Shown here: positions 50,766 to 60,721 of the stretch, in pieces
Layout: every line of letters starts with the position of its first letter
How positions within the stretch are numbered: position 1 is the stretch's first letter
NCBI GenBank assembly: GCA_902775475.1
Contig: CACYME010000016.1
Span: forward strand, 62,001-126,000
Reading direction: 5' to 3'
DNA from: an uncultured Prevotellaceae bacterium
Lineage (GTDB): Bacteria; Bacteroidota; Bacteroidia; Bacteroidales; Bacteroidaceae
Length of the DNA: 64,000 bases
Translations under genes and position numbers: made by a program
The notes under the pieces: model-generated
Databases searched by the model: none
What the model saw: only the letters and a program-made list of their open reading frames with translations
What the model was told of the DNA's origin: nothing

Positions 50766-52009
50766 GGATACTGCTACTGGGAGAATACAGCAACGTGCAC
50801 GCCACGCTGGCCGAGGGCCTGAGGCAGCTGGGGCACGAGGTGACGGTGGTGTCGAACGGCGACTTCTGGAAGGACTACCCCCGCGACATCGACGTCAGCC
50901 GACCTAAGGGCCGACTGGGCGGCGTTCGACTCATGATGCGAATCCTGCGCCTGTTGCCCCGGCTCCGAGGGTTCGACGTCGTGCAGCTCATCAACCCAAT
51001 GTTCTTCGAGCTGCGTGCCGAAAGGCTCTTCCCCATCTATCGCTACCTGCGCCGCCACAACGGAAAGATGGTGCTCTGCGCCATGGGCATGGACTACTAC
51101 TGGGTACATGAGTCGACCTATCGCCGACCGATGCGCTACAGCGACTTCAACATCGGCGAACAGATACGCACCGATGCACCTGCCGTGCGCGAACAGCGCG
51201 ACTGGATGGGTACGGCAAAGGAACGCCTGAACCGAATGATAGCGGAAGACTGCGACGCCATCGTGGCCGGGCTCTACGACGACTACGTGTGCTACGAGCC
51301 CAACTTCCCCCAAAAGACTCATTACATACCTCTTCCCATCGTTTTGTTGAGTGATGAGCGTTCAGTGTTAAGAGATGAGTGTTTAGAGTTGAGAGACGTT
51401 ACAGACGAACCTCAGCGCCCAACTATAGTCTCTCAACACTCAACACTGAACTCTCAGCACCCAACTAAAGTCTCTCAACACTCAACACTTAACTCTCAAC
51501 AAAAAACACTAAACTCTCAACAAAAAAAGGCCATTCGCTTCTTCATCGGCATCAGCAAAGGGCGCAGTGCCTACAAGGGTACGGACATCATGCTCCACGC
51601 CTTGGAAGATGTCAAGGCGAAATATCCCGAAGAAGTGGAAATCGTGAAGGCCGAAGGGGTGCCCTTCGAGCAATACCAGCACATGATGGAAAGCTGCGAT
51701 GCCATCCTCGACCAGCTCTACAGCTATACGCCCGCCATGAACGCCCTGCTGGCCATGTCGAAGGGCATCATCTGCATCGGCGGTGGAGAGCCGGAACACT
51801 ACGACCTGCTCGGCGAACACGAACTGCAACCCATCATCAACGTGGAACCCAGCTACGAGAGCGTCTACGCTCAGCTGGAGCAGCTGGTGCTCCACCCCGA
51901 ACGTCTACCCCAGCTGAAGCAGCAGAGCATAGAATACGTCAACCGGCACCACGACCACCTGAAGGTGTCGCGGCAATACGAACGGCTGTATGGCGGCGAT
52001 ACGCCCTAA
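50762..52009 (+). CDS. GT4-like glycosyltransferase with in-frame repeat insertion
   Basis: A 415-aa transferase of GT-B fold. The N-terminal domain is RILLLGEYSNVHATLAEGLR with GHEVTVVSNG; the C-terminal donor domain has FFIGISKGRSAYKGTDIMLH and the GGGEPEHYDLLGE block in place of the EX7E motif. It overlaps the preceding gene by 4 bp (ATGA) and ends the cluster. Between the domains, residues ~195-258 are a low-complexity insert with two 14-residue units (PTxVSQHSTLNSQ) encoded by a 42-bp direct repeat. The DNA resembles the short TTGAGAGTT/AACTCTCAA repeats seen between genes in such genomes. The frame is open throughout. Confidence 0.88.
   Translation: MRILLLGEYSNVHATLAEGLRQLGHEVTVVSNGDFWKDYPRDIDVSRPKGRLGGVRLMMRILRLLPRLRGFDVVQLINPMFFELRAERLFPIYRYLRRHNGKMVLCAMGMDYYWVHESTYRRPMRYSDFNIGEQIRTDAPAVREQRDWMGTAKERLNRMIAEDCDAIVAGLYDDYVCYEPNFPQKTHYIPLPIVLLSDERSVLRDECLELRDVTDEPQRPTIVSQHSTLNSQHPTKVSQHSTLNSQQKTLNSQQKKAIRFFIGISKGRSAYKGTDIMLHALEDVKAKYPEEVEIVKAEGVPFEQYQHMMESCDAILDQLYSYTPAMNALLAMSKGIICIGGGEPEHYDLLGEHELQPIINVEPSYESVYAQLEQLVLHPERLPQLKQQSIEYVNRHHDHLKVSRQYERLYGGDTP
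51345..51527 (+). repeat. Low-complexity inverted/direct repeat inside a glycosyltransferase gene
   Basis: CTCTCAACACTCAACACT units repeat with a 42-bp period (51418-51459 and 51460-51501), and the first half holds complementary GTTTAGAGTTGAGAGA, so the stretch can fold on itself. Confidence 0.8.
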
Positions 52010-52021
52010 ATGGTACAATTA

Positions 52022-52132
52022 TTTTATATAAACAACGAATGTAACGAATTTAACGAATTGGACGTGCAATTCGTGAAATCCATGCAATTCGTATAATTCG
52101 TAAAATTCGTATAAATTCGTTGTTAAAAAGAC
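52022..52132. repeat. ACGAATT/AATTCGT hairpin cluster
   Basis: Left arm AACAACGAATGTAACGAATT with a further ACGAATTG; right arm AATTCGT repeated five times and ending ATTCGTTGTT. It lies between convergent genes and can form a long imperfect hairpin. No gene. Confidence 0.7.
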
Positions 52133-52166
52133 GATGCTTGTATAAGCTAAATATGATTTGTTACTT

Positions 52167-52212
52167 AAATGATAAATGATAGCGGTGCGCAAGGTGCTAT
52201 CATTTATCATTT
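52167..52212. terminator. Bidirectional terminator between the GT4-like and GH3 genes
   Basis: A 17-nt arm (52167-52183, AAATGATAAATGATAGC) is perfectly complementary to 52196-52212 around a 12-nt loop. Confidence 0.8.
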
Positions 52213-52233
52213 ATCGTTAGGCCGAAGCCCGTC

Positions 52234-54552
52234 TCAGATGTTCGGCTCGTCCCAAATCTTAGTCATTGTGCACTGCGCAGGCACCTTCAGGCTGCCTACA
52301 CGAAGCAGGAAATCGCCCTCTTCCAGCGTCCAGCGCGCATCAGCTCCCACGAAGGCCAGGCTCTTGGCAGGCAGACGGAAGGTGACCGTCTGTGTCTCGC
52401 CGGGTTGCAGCGCCACCTTGGTGAAGTCGCGCAGGCGCTTGTTGTCGGGCGTCAGCGAAGCCACGAGGTCGCTGCTATAGAGCAGCACGGCCTCCTTGCC
52501 GGCACGGTTGCCCGTGTTCTTCACGTCTACGCTGACCGTTAGCACATCGTCGGCCGTGAATGTAGACTTGTCCACACGCAGATTGGCATATTCAAAGGTG
52601 GTGTAGCTCAGGCCATAGCCGAAGGGCCATAGCAGCGACACCTTGGCATCGTAGTTGTAGGCGCCAGCCATGGTGCCCACCTCCTCAGACACCTTGTAGT
52701 CGTAGGTATTAAGCGAATTAATCTCACGTGGATAGGTGTAGGGCATCTTAGCCGAGAAATTGGCCTCGCCACTGAGCAGGTTCACCAGGGCATCGGCTCC
52801 ATAGTTACCCGGCAGGAAGATGTCGACAACAGCTTTCGCCAGCGGCTCGATGTCGCTGATGAGGCGCGGACGGCCCTCGTTGAGAATGAGGATGACGGGC
52901 TTGCCCGTCTTGGCCAGCTCCTTCACCAGCGTACGCTGATTTTCCGAGAGCCAGAGGTCGGAGAGATTGCCGGGAGTCTCCGTATAGCTGTTTTCACCGA
53001 TGCAGGCCACGATGACGTCGACACCCTCGGCAGCCTTCACGGCCTTCTCTATCTGGGGTGCATTCTCCTCGTAGTACTGTCCACGCTCCTTATAGCTCAC
53101 GCCCTGCTCATGCACTATATTCTCGGCTCCGAACTTCTGGCAGAAAGCCTCATAGATGGTATGATACTTCTCGGCCAGGTCTTCGGCATTCGAGCCTTGC
53201 CACGTGTAGCTCCATCCACCGTTCAGGCAACGCATCTGATTCGTGTTCGGTCCGGTGAGCAGAATCTTGACGCCCTGCTTCAGCGGCAGGATGCCACCCT
53301 CGTTCTTCAGCAGCACCTCGGTCTCCTCGGCAGCACGGAGGGCTTTCTCGGCAAACTCGTCGGAGCCGAACTTCTCAAAGCCCTTGCCACCGGTGTTCGG
53401 CTGGTCGAAGAGTCCCAGGCGATATTTCACGCGAAGGATGCGGCGCACGGCATCGTCGATGCGTTCCATCTTCACCTTGCCCTCCTGCACCAGCTCCTTC
53501 AGAAGGATGCAGAAGTCGACGCTATAGGGGTCCATCGACATGTCGACACCGGCATTGATGGCCAGGCGGATGGCGTCTTTCTTGTCCTTCGCCACGTGCT
53601 CGCGCTGGAAGAGGTTGTTGATGTCGGCCCAGTCGGTGACTACCATACCGTCCCAGCCAAGGTCTTCCTTCACCCACTTGGTCAGATATTCATAGCTGGC
53701 ATGAACAGGCACGCCGTTGATACTGCCAGAATTGACCATCAGCGTCAGCGCACCGGCCTCGAAGGCAGCCTTGAACGGCTCGAAATACTTCTCGCGGAGC
53801 ATCTGCGGCGACACGTAGGCCGGTGTGCGGTCCTTGCCGCTGAAGGGTGCACCATAGGCAAAATAGTGCTTGATGCAGGCAGCCACGTTGTACTTGCCCA
53901 GGTGGTTGGGGTCGTCCCCCTGATAGCCGCGGATTTCGGCCTCGGCCATGCGGGCATTCACGATGGCATCCTCGCCGAAGCTCTCCCAGATGCGGGGCCA
54001 GCGCGGGTCGCGGCCCAGGTCGGTCACGGGGTTGTACACCCAGGGGCAGTTGCCGGCTCGGCTCTCATAGGCAGTAATCTCTGCGCCGGTGCGAGCCAGC
54101 TCGGTGTTGAACGACGCGGCCAGGTTGATGGGCTGCGGGAAGAGCGTGCCAGCCTGCGTATAGGTGACGCCGTGGTTGTGGTCGAGACCGTAGATGTCGG
54201 GGATGCCGATGTATTTCATCGACTTCTCCTGAATGAGGCGAATCCACTTCTGCCACTGCTCCACCGTGGCGGCACGCGTGCCGGGAGCATTGAGGATGCT
54301 GCCTACCTTCCATTTTGAGATACAGGTGTCGAGCACCGTCTCGTTCAGCTGCCACTTGCCACCAGGGCCGTAGGTGCCCATGATGTCGAAGTTCAGCTCG
54401 AGCATCTGACCGATTTTCTCGTCGAGCGACATCTTCGAGAGCGTTTTCTCTACTTTCTTTTCTAAAGCGGCATCGCGCGGAATGGCGGTCCGCTGAGCCG
54501 TAGCGCTCAGGCAGGCGACTGCCAGCGCGACAATAAGGAAAGGCTTTTTCAT
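52234..54552 (-). CDS. Glycoside hydrolase family 3 beta-glucosidase-like enzyme
   Basis: 772 aa from ATG 54552, with signal peptide [19 protein letters not shown], so periplasmic. The N-terminal (beta/alpha)8 domain has [11 protein letters not shown] and the nucleophile block [12 protein letters not shown] (Asp). The alpha/beta sandwich follows ([18 protein letters not shown], the acid/base region [17 protein letters not shown]), then a fibronectin-III-like C-terminal domain ([18 protein letters not shown]). GH3 removes terminal beta-glucose or xylose from oligosaccharides; the exact specificity is open. The start at 54552 rather than 54582 gives a proper signal peptide. It is a single gene with its own promoter. 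Confidence 0.93.
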   Translation of the reverse strand: MKKPFLIVALAVACLSATAQRTAIPRDAALEKKVEKTLSKMSLDEKIGQMLELNFDIMGTYGPGGKWQLNETVLDTCISKWKVGSILNAPGTRAATVEQWQKWIRLIQEKSMKYIGIPDIYGLDHNHGVTYTQAGTLFPQPINLAASFNTELARTGAEITAYESRAGNCPWVYNPVTDLGRDPRWPRIWESFGEDAIVNARMAEAEIRGYQGDDPNHLGKYNVAACIKHYFAYGAPFSGKDRTPAYVSPQMLREKYFEPFKAAFEAGALTLMVNSGSINGVPVHASYEYLTKWVKEDLGWDGMVVTDWADINNLFQREHVAKDKKDAIRLAINAGVDMSMDPYSVDFCILLKELVQEGKVKMERIDDAVRRILRVKYRLGLFDQPNTGGKGFEKFGSDEFAEKALRAAEETEVLLKNEGGILPLKQGVKILLTGPNTNQMRCLNGGWSYTWQGSNAEDLAEKYHTIYEAFCQKFGAENIVHEQGVSYKERGQYYEENAPQIEKAVKAAEGVDVIVACIGENSYTETPGNLSDLWLSENQRTLVKELAKTGKPVILILNEGRPRLISDIEPLAKAVVDIFLPGNYGADALVNLLSGEANFSAKMPYTYPREINSLNTYDYKVSEEVGTMAGAYNYDAKVSLLWPFGYGLSYTTFEYANLRVDKSTFTADDVLTVSVDVKNTGNRAGKEAVLLYSSDLVASLTPDNKRLRDFTKVALQPGETQTVTFRLPAKSLAFVGADARWTLEEGDFLLRVGSLKVPAQCTMTKIWDEPNI

Positions 54553-54605
54553 GTTGTCTTTAGTTATGATTGTTACATTCACGTTGCTGTGGTTTGATCT
54601 CCGTG

Positions 54606-54637
54606 CAAAGATACAAAGAAGCGCTTAAAAAACCAAA
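54606..54637 (-). promoter_or_regulatory. Promoter of the GH3 gene
   Basis: Minus-strand TTTG (54634-54637), exactly 20 bases, TATCTTTG (54606-54613). The -33 box lies inside the terminator of the leu operon. Confidence 0.85.
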
Positions 54638-54659
54638 CAAAATCTGGTTTTTCAAGCGC
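54620..54659 (-). terminator. Terminator of the leu operon
   Basis: Imperfect hairpin GCGCTTGAAAAACC with GGTTTTTTAAGCGC on the minus strand, about 40 bp after the stop of the last leu gene. It overlaps the GH3 promoter. Confidence 0.65.
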
Positions 54660-54698
54660 CAGCCATTGTATTTTCCTTACTTTTTCAAAACAGCATTC

Positions 54699-56234
54699 CT
54701 AATTCAGCGTTGATTCCACAATGTTTAGCATCTTGATAGTTGCCTTGATGGCCGCCTCGGTCTGGTCGGCATCAAGGCCACGGGTGCGCAACAGGCGTCC
54801 CTCGCCCATCTGCCAGGTGATGACCGTCTGAACCAGCGCATCGGTTCTGCCGCCAGGTGGAATAGTGACGGCGTAGTTCTGGAGCAAGGGGAATGTGCGG
54901 TCGAGGTATTCGTGATAGATTTTGCGCAGGGCCTTCACGAAGGCATCGTACTGTCCATCGCCAGAGGAATGGCCCTCATACTGCTGTCCGTTGATTTCCA
55001 CCTTCACATTGGCCAGCGGCTTCAGGCCGTAGGCCAGCGACACCTGGTAGCTGACCAGTCTGACGCGGTCCTCGGTGACGTCGTGCTTCAGCACATCGCT
55101 CACGATGAAAGGAAGGTCGTCCTGCGTGACCACCTCTTTGCGGTCGCCGAGCTCGGTAATACGACGGGTGACGCGCTGCGTCTGCTCGGGGGTCAGTTCC
55201 AGGCCGAGTTCCTGCAGGTTGCGGGTGATGTTTGCCCGTCCGCTGGTCTTGCCCATAGCATACTCACGGCGGCGCCCGAAGCGCTCAGGCACCAGCGGAT
55301 TATGGTAGAGCCCGCCCTTCTGGTCACCATCAGCATGCACGCCAGCCACCTGCGTGAAAACGTTGTCACCAATGATGGGCTGATTGGGGGCGATGGCGAT
55401 GCCGCTATAGCTCTCCACCAGACGGCTCACGTCCATCAGCTTCTCCTCGTGGATGCTGGTCAGCGCGTTAAACTGGTCTTTCAGAATCACTTGCACGCTG
55501 CTCAGCGGAGCGTTTCCACAACGCTCGCCCAGCCCGTTCACTGTGACGTGGATGCCACGGGCTCCGCTCAGCACCGCGGCGAGCGAGTTTGACACAGCCA
55601 GGTCGTAGTCGTTGTGAGCGTGAAAGTCGAAATGCGTGTCGGGATAGCGCTTCAGCATCTTGCGAAAGGACTCCACCACCTGCAGCGGGTTCATCATACC
55701 CAGAGTGTCGGGAAGCATGAAGCGGCGCAAGGGCTGGTCGACCAATGCGTCCATCAGCTGATAGACATACTCTGGAGAGTCCTTCATGCCACTCGACCAG
55801 TCTTCCAGATAGAGGTTTACGTTGAATCCCTGCTCGCAAGCATAGGCCACGACCTCCTTGATGTCACTGATGTGCTCCTTCGGCGTCTTGTGCAACTGCT
55901 CACGGCAATGGCGCAGCGAGCCCTTCGCCAAGAGGTTAAGCGTGCGGGCCCCGGCACCCTTGAGCCAGTCGACAGAGAGATGACCATCGACAAAGCCCAG
56001 CACTTCGATGCTGTCGAGACGATCAATCTGTCGGGCATAGCGGCAAATCATCTTTACGGCCTCCTTCTCGCCATCGCTGACACGAGCCGATGCCACCTCG
56101 ATGCGGTCTACATTGAGGTCGCGCAGCAGCATGCGGGCAATCATCAGTTTCTCATGGGGCAGGAAACTGACGCCACTGGTCTGTTCGCCGTCGCGCAGCG
56201 TGGAGTCCATTATCTCAATAAAGCGTGGTTTCAT
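54699..56234 (-). CDS. Second 2-isopropylmalate/citramalate synthase-type enzyme
   Basis: A 511-aa paralogue of LeuA. The DRE-TIM catalytic half shows DSTLRDGEQTSGVSF, HAHNDYDLAVSNS (metal-binding His) and VNGLGERCGNAPLSS. The C-terminal third is a LeuA-type regulatory domain (YQVSLAYGLKPLANVKVEIN). It may make 2-isopropylmalate with different control or use pyruvate (citramalate, isoleucine route). Known Bacteroides leu operons, as I recall them, carry the same extra gene. Its start overlaps leuD by 4 bp. It ends the operon; no leuB follows. Confidence 0.85.
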   Translation of the reverse strand: MKPRFIEIMDSTLRDGEQTSGVSFLPHEKLMIARMLLRDLNVDRIEVASARVSDGEKEAVKMICRYARQIDRLDSIEVLGFVDGHLSVDWLKGAGARTLNLLAKGSLRHCREQLHKTPKEHISDIKEVVAYACEQGFNVNLYLEDWSSGMKDSPEYVYQLMDALVDQPLRRFMLPDTLGMMNPLQVVESFRKMLKRYPDTHFDFHAHNDYDLAVSNSLAAVLSGARGIHVTVNGLGERCGNAPLSSVQVILKDQFNALTSIHEEKLMDVSRLVESYSGIAIAPNQPIIGDNVFTQVAGVHADGDQKGGLYHNPLVPERFGRRREYAMGKTSGRANITRNLQELGLELTPEQTQRVTRRITELGDRKEVVTQDDLPFIVSDVLKHDVTEDRVRLVSYQVSLAYGLKPLANVKVEINGQQYEGHSSGDGQYDAFVKALRKIYHEYLDRTFPLLQNYAVTIPPGGRTDALVQTVITWQMGEGRLLRTRGLDADQTEAAIKATIKMLNIVESTLN

Positions 56235-56845
56235 CTCTCCTGTCTCTTAGCTTCCAACTCTCTTTGCTCCCATTCTATCGTTCTCTGCTGGTTCTGGACG
56301 AGGAAGTCGATATCGTCGAGTCCATTAATCAGGCAAAGCTTCTTATAGCCATTAATGTCGAAATGCTCCTGCCGCCCGGTGCTTTTGTTCGTCACGGTCT
56401 GCCGAGGCAGGTCTACCTCCACCTCCGCCTTCGGGTCGGCCTCGATGCTTTGGAACAGCTCTTGCAGGAACGATTCGCTCACCTGAACGGGCAGCACAAA
56501 GTTGTTCAACTCATTGTTCTTGTGTATGTCAGCGAAGAAGGAGCTGATGACCACTCTAAATCCATAGCCGGCAATGGCCCATGCAGCATGCTCGCGGCTG
56601 CTGCCAGAGCCGAAGTTGCGACCTGCCACCAGAATGACGCTGCCCTGATAGATATGGTTATTGAGCACGAAGTCTGCAATAGGGTTTCCTTCCTTGTCGA
56701 AGCGCCAGTCACGGAACAGGTTTTCGCCAAAGCCCGCCTTATCGGTAGCCTTGAGGAAGCGTGCAGGGATGATTTGGTCGGTATCTACGTTTTCCAACGG
56801 CAGGGGAACACAGGTGCTGGTGATGATGCTGAATTTCTGTTTCAT
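56231..56845 (-). CDS. leuD: 3-isopropylmalate dehydratase small subunit
   Basis: 204 aa, the normal length for the swivelling small subunit. It pairs with LeuC to isomerise 2- to 3-isopropylmalate. The N-terminal [20 protein letters not shown] and the [17 protein letters not shown] block, which places the substrate-recognition loop, are diagnostic. It overlaps leuC (upstream) and the second synthase gene (downstream) by 4 bp each, so subunits are made by coupled translation. Confidence 0.97.
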   Translation of the reverse strand: MKQKFSIITSTCVPLPLENVDTDQIIPARFLKATDKAGFGENLFRDWRFDKEGNPIADFVLNNHIYQGSVILVAGRNFGSGSSREHAAWAIAGYGFRVVISSFFADIHKNNELNNFVLPVQVSESFLQELFQSIEADPKAEVEVDLPRQTVTNKSTGRQEHFDINGYKKLCLINGLDDIDFLVQNQQRTIEWEQRELEAKRQER

Positions 56846-58212
56846 AAAAGTTCTCTTGGATCTGTGATTACTCCGGTGACAGCTGCTGCAGCAGCGACGA
56901 GGGGACTGGCCAAAACAGTACGCGAGCCGGGGCCTTGGCGACCTTCAAAGTTGCGGTTGCTGGTGCTTACGCATAGGCAGCCTGCGGGAACCTTGTCATC
57001 GTTCATAGCCAGACAAGCCGAGCATCCAGGCTGGCGGATGGCGAAGCCTGCGGCCTCAAGTATCTGGTCGAGGCCTTCCTGACGAATCTGTTTCTCTACA
57101 GCCCATGAGCCAGGCACCAGCCAAGCCACTACACCCTCGGCCTTTCGACACCCTTTGACAACTGAGGCAAAAGCACGGAAGTCCTCGATGCGGCCATTGG
57201 TACAAGCTCCGAGAAATACGTAGTCGACCTTCGTACCCAGCAGCTGCAGGCCAGGCTCGAAACCCATGTAAGCCAAAGCCTTCTCCTCGCCCTTGTTATC
57301 GGGAATGCGCTCTGTGATGCCGATGCCCATACCAGGATTGGTACCGTAGGTAATACGTGGCTCAATCTCATCAGCATTGAACGTCAGTTCCTTGTCAAAC
57401 ACGGCATCATCGTCACTGCGGAGCGTCTTCCAGTAGCCGACGGCCTGCTCCCAGGCTTCGCCTTTCGGGGCAAATTCCTTGTCCTTCAAATAGGCAAAGG
57501 TAGTCTCGTCGGGTGCGATGAAGCCACCACGGGCGCCCATCTCTATTGAGAGGTTGCACAGCGTCAGTCGCCCTTCCATCGACAGTGAACGTACCACATC
57601 GCCGGCATACTCCACGAAATAGCCCGTGGCGCCGCTGGTAGTCAGCCGCGACATCAAGAACAAGGCCACGTCCTTGGCGGTGACGCCTTTTCCCAGCTTC
57701 CCATTCACAGTGATGCGCATTGACTTGGGCTTCTGCTGCAAGATGCACTGCGAGGCAAGCACCATCTCGACTTCGCTGGTGCCTATGCCAAAAGCCACTG
57801 CTCCCACGGCACCATGGGTAGAGGTGTGCGAATCGCCACAGACGATGGTCATACCTGGCAGCGAAAGCCCTTTCTCGGGTCCCACCACATGTATGATGCC
57901 GTTTGAAGGATTCATCATGCCGTAATGTGTCAGCCCGAATTCTTCAGCATTGCGAGCCAGCGTGTCTATCTGCTTGCGCGACACGGTGTCTTCGATGGGC
58001 TTATTCTGGTCGTGCGTTGGCGTGTTATGGTCTGGCATGCAGAAGATACGCTCAGGACGGAAGCACTTCAGCCCACGGGCACGGAGGCCATCGAAGGCCT
58101 GGGGCGATGTTACCTCATGGCAATAGAGCCTGTCTATATATAATTGTGTAGGGCCATCTGGCACTATCTGTACCACGTGGCTGTCCCAGATTTTGTCAAA
58201 TAATGTATTCAT
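56842..58212 (-). CDS. leuC: 3-isopropylmalate dehydratase large subunit
   Basis: A 456-aa aconitase-type subunit. The three cysteines of the [4Fe-4S] cluster are in [13 protein letters not shown] and [26 protein letters not shown] and [18 protein letters not shown] are further family blocks. It overlaps both leuA and leuD by 4 bp. The sequence shows no damage. Confidence 0.97.
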   Translation of the reverse strand: MNTLFDKIWDSHVVQIVPDGPTQLYIDRLYCHEVTSPQAFDGLRARGLKCFRPERIFCMPDHNTPTHDQNKPIEDTVSRKQIDTLARNAEEFGLTHYGMMNPSNGIIHVVGPEKGLSLPGMTIVCGDSHTSTHGAVGAVAFGIGTSEVEMVLASQCILQQKPKSMRITVNGKLGKGVTAKDVALFLMSRLTTSGATGYFVEYAGDVVRSLSMEGRLTLCNLSIEMGARGGFIAPDETTFAYLKDKEFAPKGEAWEQAVGYWKTLRSDDDAVFDKELTFNADEIEPRITYGTNPGMGIGITERIPDNKGEEKALAYMGFEPGLQLLGTKVDYVFLGACTNGRIEDFRAFASVVKGCRKAEGVVAWLVPGSWAVEKQIRQEGLDQILEAAGFAIRQPGCSACLAMNDDKVPAGCLCVSTSNRNFEGRQGPGSRTVLASPLVAAAAAVTGVITDPRELL

Positions 58213-59708
58213 TTCCTAAACTTGTTGATACAGTCAATATAAGCCTCAACTGAAGCAGTAACAATATCTGTGTTGGCGCCGAAGCCATAGTAGAGCTGGC
58301 CATCATACTCCACCTGCATGTGCACCTTTCCCACGTCGTCGCTTCCTTTTGAGATGGCCTGAATGGTAAACTCCTTCAGCGTCATCTGCTTCATAATGAT
58401 GCGCTTCAGCGCCTTGATAGCAGCATCGACGGGGCCATTCCCGCTACTGGCAGCCTCGAACTTCTGCCCGCTGATGTCGAGCCCGATGGAGGCGACGCTC
58501 TTCACACCCTTACCGGTAGTGACTTGCAGGAAGTCGAGGCGCACGGCATGCTGATCGGCAATGTCGGCACCTGCCAGCATCAGCACATCGGCATCGGTCA
58601 CCTCCTTTTTCTGGTCGGCCAGCTGCAGGAACTTCTCATAGATTTTGTCCAGCTTGCGTTCGTCACTCACGTCAACACCATTGATATGCAGGCGGTGTTT
58701 CAGCGCAGCACGGCCACTGCGAGCGGTCAGCACGATGGAGTTATCATCGATGCCGACATCCTTGGGGTCGATAATCTCGTAGGTCTGAACATTCTTCAGC
58801 ACCCCGTCCTGATGGATGCCGCTGCTATGGGCAAAGGCATTGCGCCCCACGATGGCCTTGTTAGGCTGAACGGGCATATTCATGAGCGAACTGACCATAC
58901 GGCTCGTGGGATATATTTTAGTAGTATTGATGTTGGTTTCGATGTTGATGTCCTTATGGCATTTCAGAATCATCGCAATCTCCTCGAGCGATGTGTTGCC
59001 TGCACGCTCTCCAATACCATTGATTGTCACCTCCACCTGCCGGGCACCATTGAGAACGCCCTCCAGCGTATTGGCCGTCGCCATGCCAAGGTCGTTGTGG
59101 CAATGAGTTGAGATGATAGCCTTGTCGATGTTCGACACATGATCTTTCAGATACTTGATTTTGGCACCAAACTCAAGCGGCAGACAATAGCCTGTAGTAT
59201 CAGGGATATTAACGACTGTGGCACCAGCGTCAATAACAGCCTCGACGACACGGGCCAGATACTCGTTGTCCGTTCGTCCGGCATCTTCGGCATAGAACTC
59301 CACGTCGTCAACATAATTCCGTGCATATTTCACAGCAGCCACAGCTCGCTCGATAATCTCGTCACGGGTTGAATTGAACTTATACTTGATGTGCGAATCG
59401 CTGGTGCCGATGCCGGTATGAATACGCTTGCGCTTGGCATATTGCAGGGCTTCAATGGCAATGTCAATGTCCTTCTGCACTGCACGCGTCAGTGCACAGA
59501 TGGTAGGCCATGTGACAGCCTTCGAAATCTCTATCACGGAATGGAAGTCGCCCGGAGAGCTGATAGGGAACCCCGCCTCTATCACGTCGACGCCCAACTG
59601 CTCAAGCGCCTTGGCCACCTGGATTTTCTCCACGGTGTTCAACTGACATCCCGGCACTTGCTCTCCATCGCGCAGTGTGGTGTCAAAAATAAACAATCTG
59701 TCGCTCAT
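58209..59708 (-). CDS. leuA: 2-isopropylmalate synthase
   Basis: A 499-aa enzyme joining acetyl-CoA and 2-ketoisovalerate, the committed step of leucine synthesis. [15 protein letters not shown] at the start, [15 protein letters not shown] (metal His), [15 protein letters not shown] and the C-terminal regulatory domain (residues ~390-499) are all present, the latter normally giving leucine feedback inhibition. First gene of leuA-leuC-leuD-leuA2. The leader is only about 30 nt with no leucine-rich peptide or T-box, so attenuation is not indicated. Confidence 0.97.
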   Translation of the reverse strand: MSDRLFIFDTTLRDGEQVPGCQLNTVEKIQVAKALEQLGVDVIEAGFPISSPGDFHSVIEISKAVTWPTICALTRAVQKDIDIAIEALQYAKRKRIHTGIGTSDSHIKYKFNSTRDEIIERAVAAVKYARNYVDDVEFYAEDAGRTDNEYLARVVEAVIDAGATVVNIPDTTGYCLPLEFGAKIKYLKDHVSNIDKAIISTHCHNDLGMATANTLEGVLNGARQVEVTINGIGERAGNTSLEEIAMILKCHKDINIETNINTTKIYPTSRMVSSLMNMPVQPNKAIVGRNAFAHSSGIHQDGVLKNVQTYEIIDPKDVGIDDNSIVLTARSGRAALKHRLHINGVDVSDERKLDKIYEKFLQLADQKKEVTDADVLMLAGADIADQHAVRLDFLQVTTGKGVKSVASIGLDISGQKFEAASSGNGPVDAAIKALKRIIMKQMTLKEFTIQAISKGSDDVGKVHMQVEYDGQLYYGFGANTDIVTASVEAYIDCINKFRK

Positions 59709-59745
59709 TTCTTTTTCTTTTTACCTTAAAATCCTGTTTCGGCGA

Positions 59746-59777
59746 CAAAATTACACATTTTTTGCGGACAAAACAAA
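59746..59777 (-). promoter_or_regulatory. Promoter of the leu operon
   Basis: Minus-strand TTTG (59774-59777), exactly 20 bases, TAATTTTG (59746-59753). Confidence 0.85.
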
Positions 59778-59872
59778 GAAATGAAAGAAAATTTCGCGCT
59801 TTTGCTTACGATTTCCCCCAATAGCCACGTTTTTCACTTACGATTCCTTACAATTACCGGTCTGCAGAACGA

Positions 59873-59907
59873 CAAAAAAGCCATACAACTCCAATGAGCT
59901 GCATGGC
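59873..59907 (-). terminator. Terminator of the L28-L33-DUF4295 operon
   Basis: A 12-bp stem on the minus strand (GCCATGCAGCTC with GAGTTGTATGGC, two G-U pairs, 4-nt loop) followed by TTTTTTG. Confidence 0.85.
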
Positions 59908-59963
59908 CTTTATTCAATTCAGTCGCACAGGTGCAAACCCGGCGCACATTTACAGTCAGAAGA

Positions 59964-60122
59964 TTAATCCTTGAAGAAGTCCTTAACGGCTTCGTTGGGA
60001 ACCATCTGCTCATCGAAGATGTAAGCACCCGTCTTGGGGCTCTTCACCATCTTGATAACCTTTGTGTAAGCACGCCCGTCCTTCGAACCTTCGTGGAGGG
60101 TAGCAACGGTTTTCTTTGCCAT
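59964..60122 (-). CDS. DUF4295 protein
   Basis: 52 aa: AKKTVATLHEGSKDGRAYTK, then a KMVKSPKTGAYIFDEQMVPN block, ending in AVKDFFKD. It matches the small basic DUF4295 family of Bacteroidota, regularly found right after L33. Basic composition and operon context with two ribosomal proteins suggest a ribosome-associated role, unproven. It lies 18 bp after rpmG and before a strong terminator. In related genomes, as I recall, ftsY follows here; it does not in this window. Confidence 0.9.
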   Translation of the reverse strand: MAKKTVATLHEGSKDGRAYTKVIKMVKSPKTGAYIFDEQMVPNEAVKDFFKD

Positions 60123-60140
60123 AAGTCTTTAGCCTTTCTC

Positions 60141-60332
60141 TTACTTAATCTCCTTGTGAAGGGTCATCTTCTTCAGGATGGGGTTATACTTCATCAGCTC
60201 CAAACGCTCCGGCGTGTTCTTACGATTCTTCGTCGTAATGTAACGGCTGGTGCCAGGCAGGCCGCTGTTCTTCATCTCGGTGCACTCCAGTATCACCTGC
60301 ACACGGTTACCCTTTGCTTTCTTGCTTGCCAT
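60141..60332 (-). CDS. rpmG: 50S ribosomal protein L33
   Basis: 63 aa, basic. [20 protein letters not shown] and [20 protein letters not shown] are the L33 signature. The zinc-binding CxxC pairs of the C+ form are missing (only one Cys is present), so this is the zinc-free C- type. It is the second gene of the rpmB operon. Confidence 0.97.
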   Translation of the reverse strand: MASKKAKGNRVQVILECTEMKNSGLPGTSRYITTKNRKNTPERLELMKYNPILKKMTLHKEIK

Positions 60333-60338
60333 GGTCTA

Positions 60339-60602
60339 TTAGTCTCCTATTACTTTAATGTCTTTCCAGTCGATGAAGCCATTGGCAACAGCCTGCTTCA
60401 GAGCGGCATCAAGACCAACTTTATTAATCAAACGAAGGCCAGCAGCGCTGATCTTCAACTGAATCCAGCAATCCTCCTCAACATAGTAGAATTTCTTGCT
60501 GAACAGGTTGACATCGAAGCTGCGCTTTGTACGATGCTTCGAGTGAGACACGTTATTACCAATCTGTGCCCTCTTTCCTGTGATTTGACAAACTTTCGAC
60601 AT
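60339..60602 (-). CDS. rpmB: 50S ribosomal protein L28
   Basis: 87 aa. [20 protein letters not shown], followed by [12 protein letters not shown], is the conserved L28 N-terminus; the later [14 protein letters not shown] and ending [10 protein letters not shown] are typical of Bacteroidota. First gene of the unit, 6 bp ahead of rpmG. Confidence 0.98.
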   Translation of the reverse strand: MSKVCQITGKRAQIGNNVSHSKHRTKRSFDVNLFSKKFYYVEEDCWIQLKISAAGLRLINKVGLDAALKQAVANGFIDWKDIKVIGD

Positions 60603-60654
60603 TTCTATCTACTCTTTAATGTGTACTTTTTAGTAACTTACTCCAAACAGGGTG

Positions 60655-60662
60655 CAAAGGTA
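60655..60662 (-). promoter_or_regulatory. Promoter element of rpmB-rpmG-DUF4295
   Basis: Minus-strand TACCTTTG, 52 bases before rpmB; no TTTG at the ideal distance. Confidence 0.55.
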
Positions 60663-60721
60663 CAAAAAATATTTGATAATAATATTTGTGATTTGAGTTT
60701 TGTTTACAGGCTTAAAGTTTT

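Noticed and set aside
51418-51501. CRISPR-like array
   Set aside because: Only two direct units without unique spacers, inside a coding frame.
59834-60028. 64-codon minus-strand ORF overlapping the DUF4295 gene
   Set aside because: It is a shifted frame of DUF4295 running through the operon terminator.
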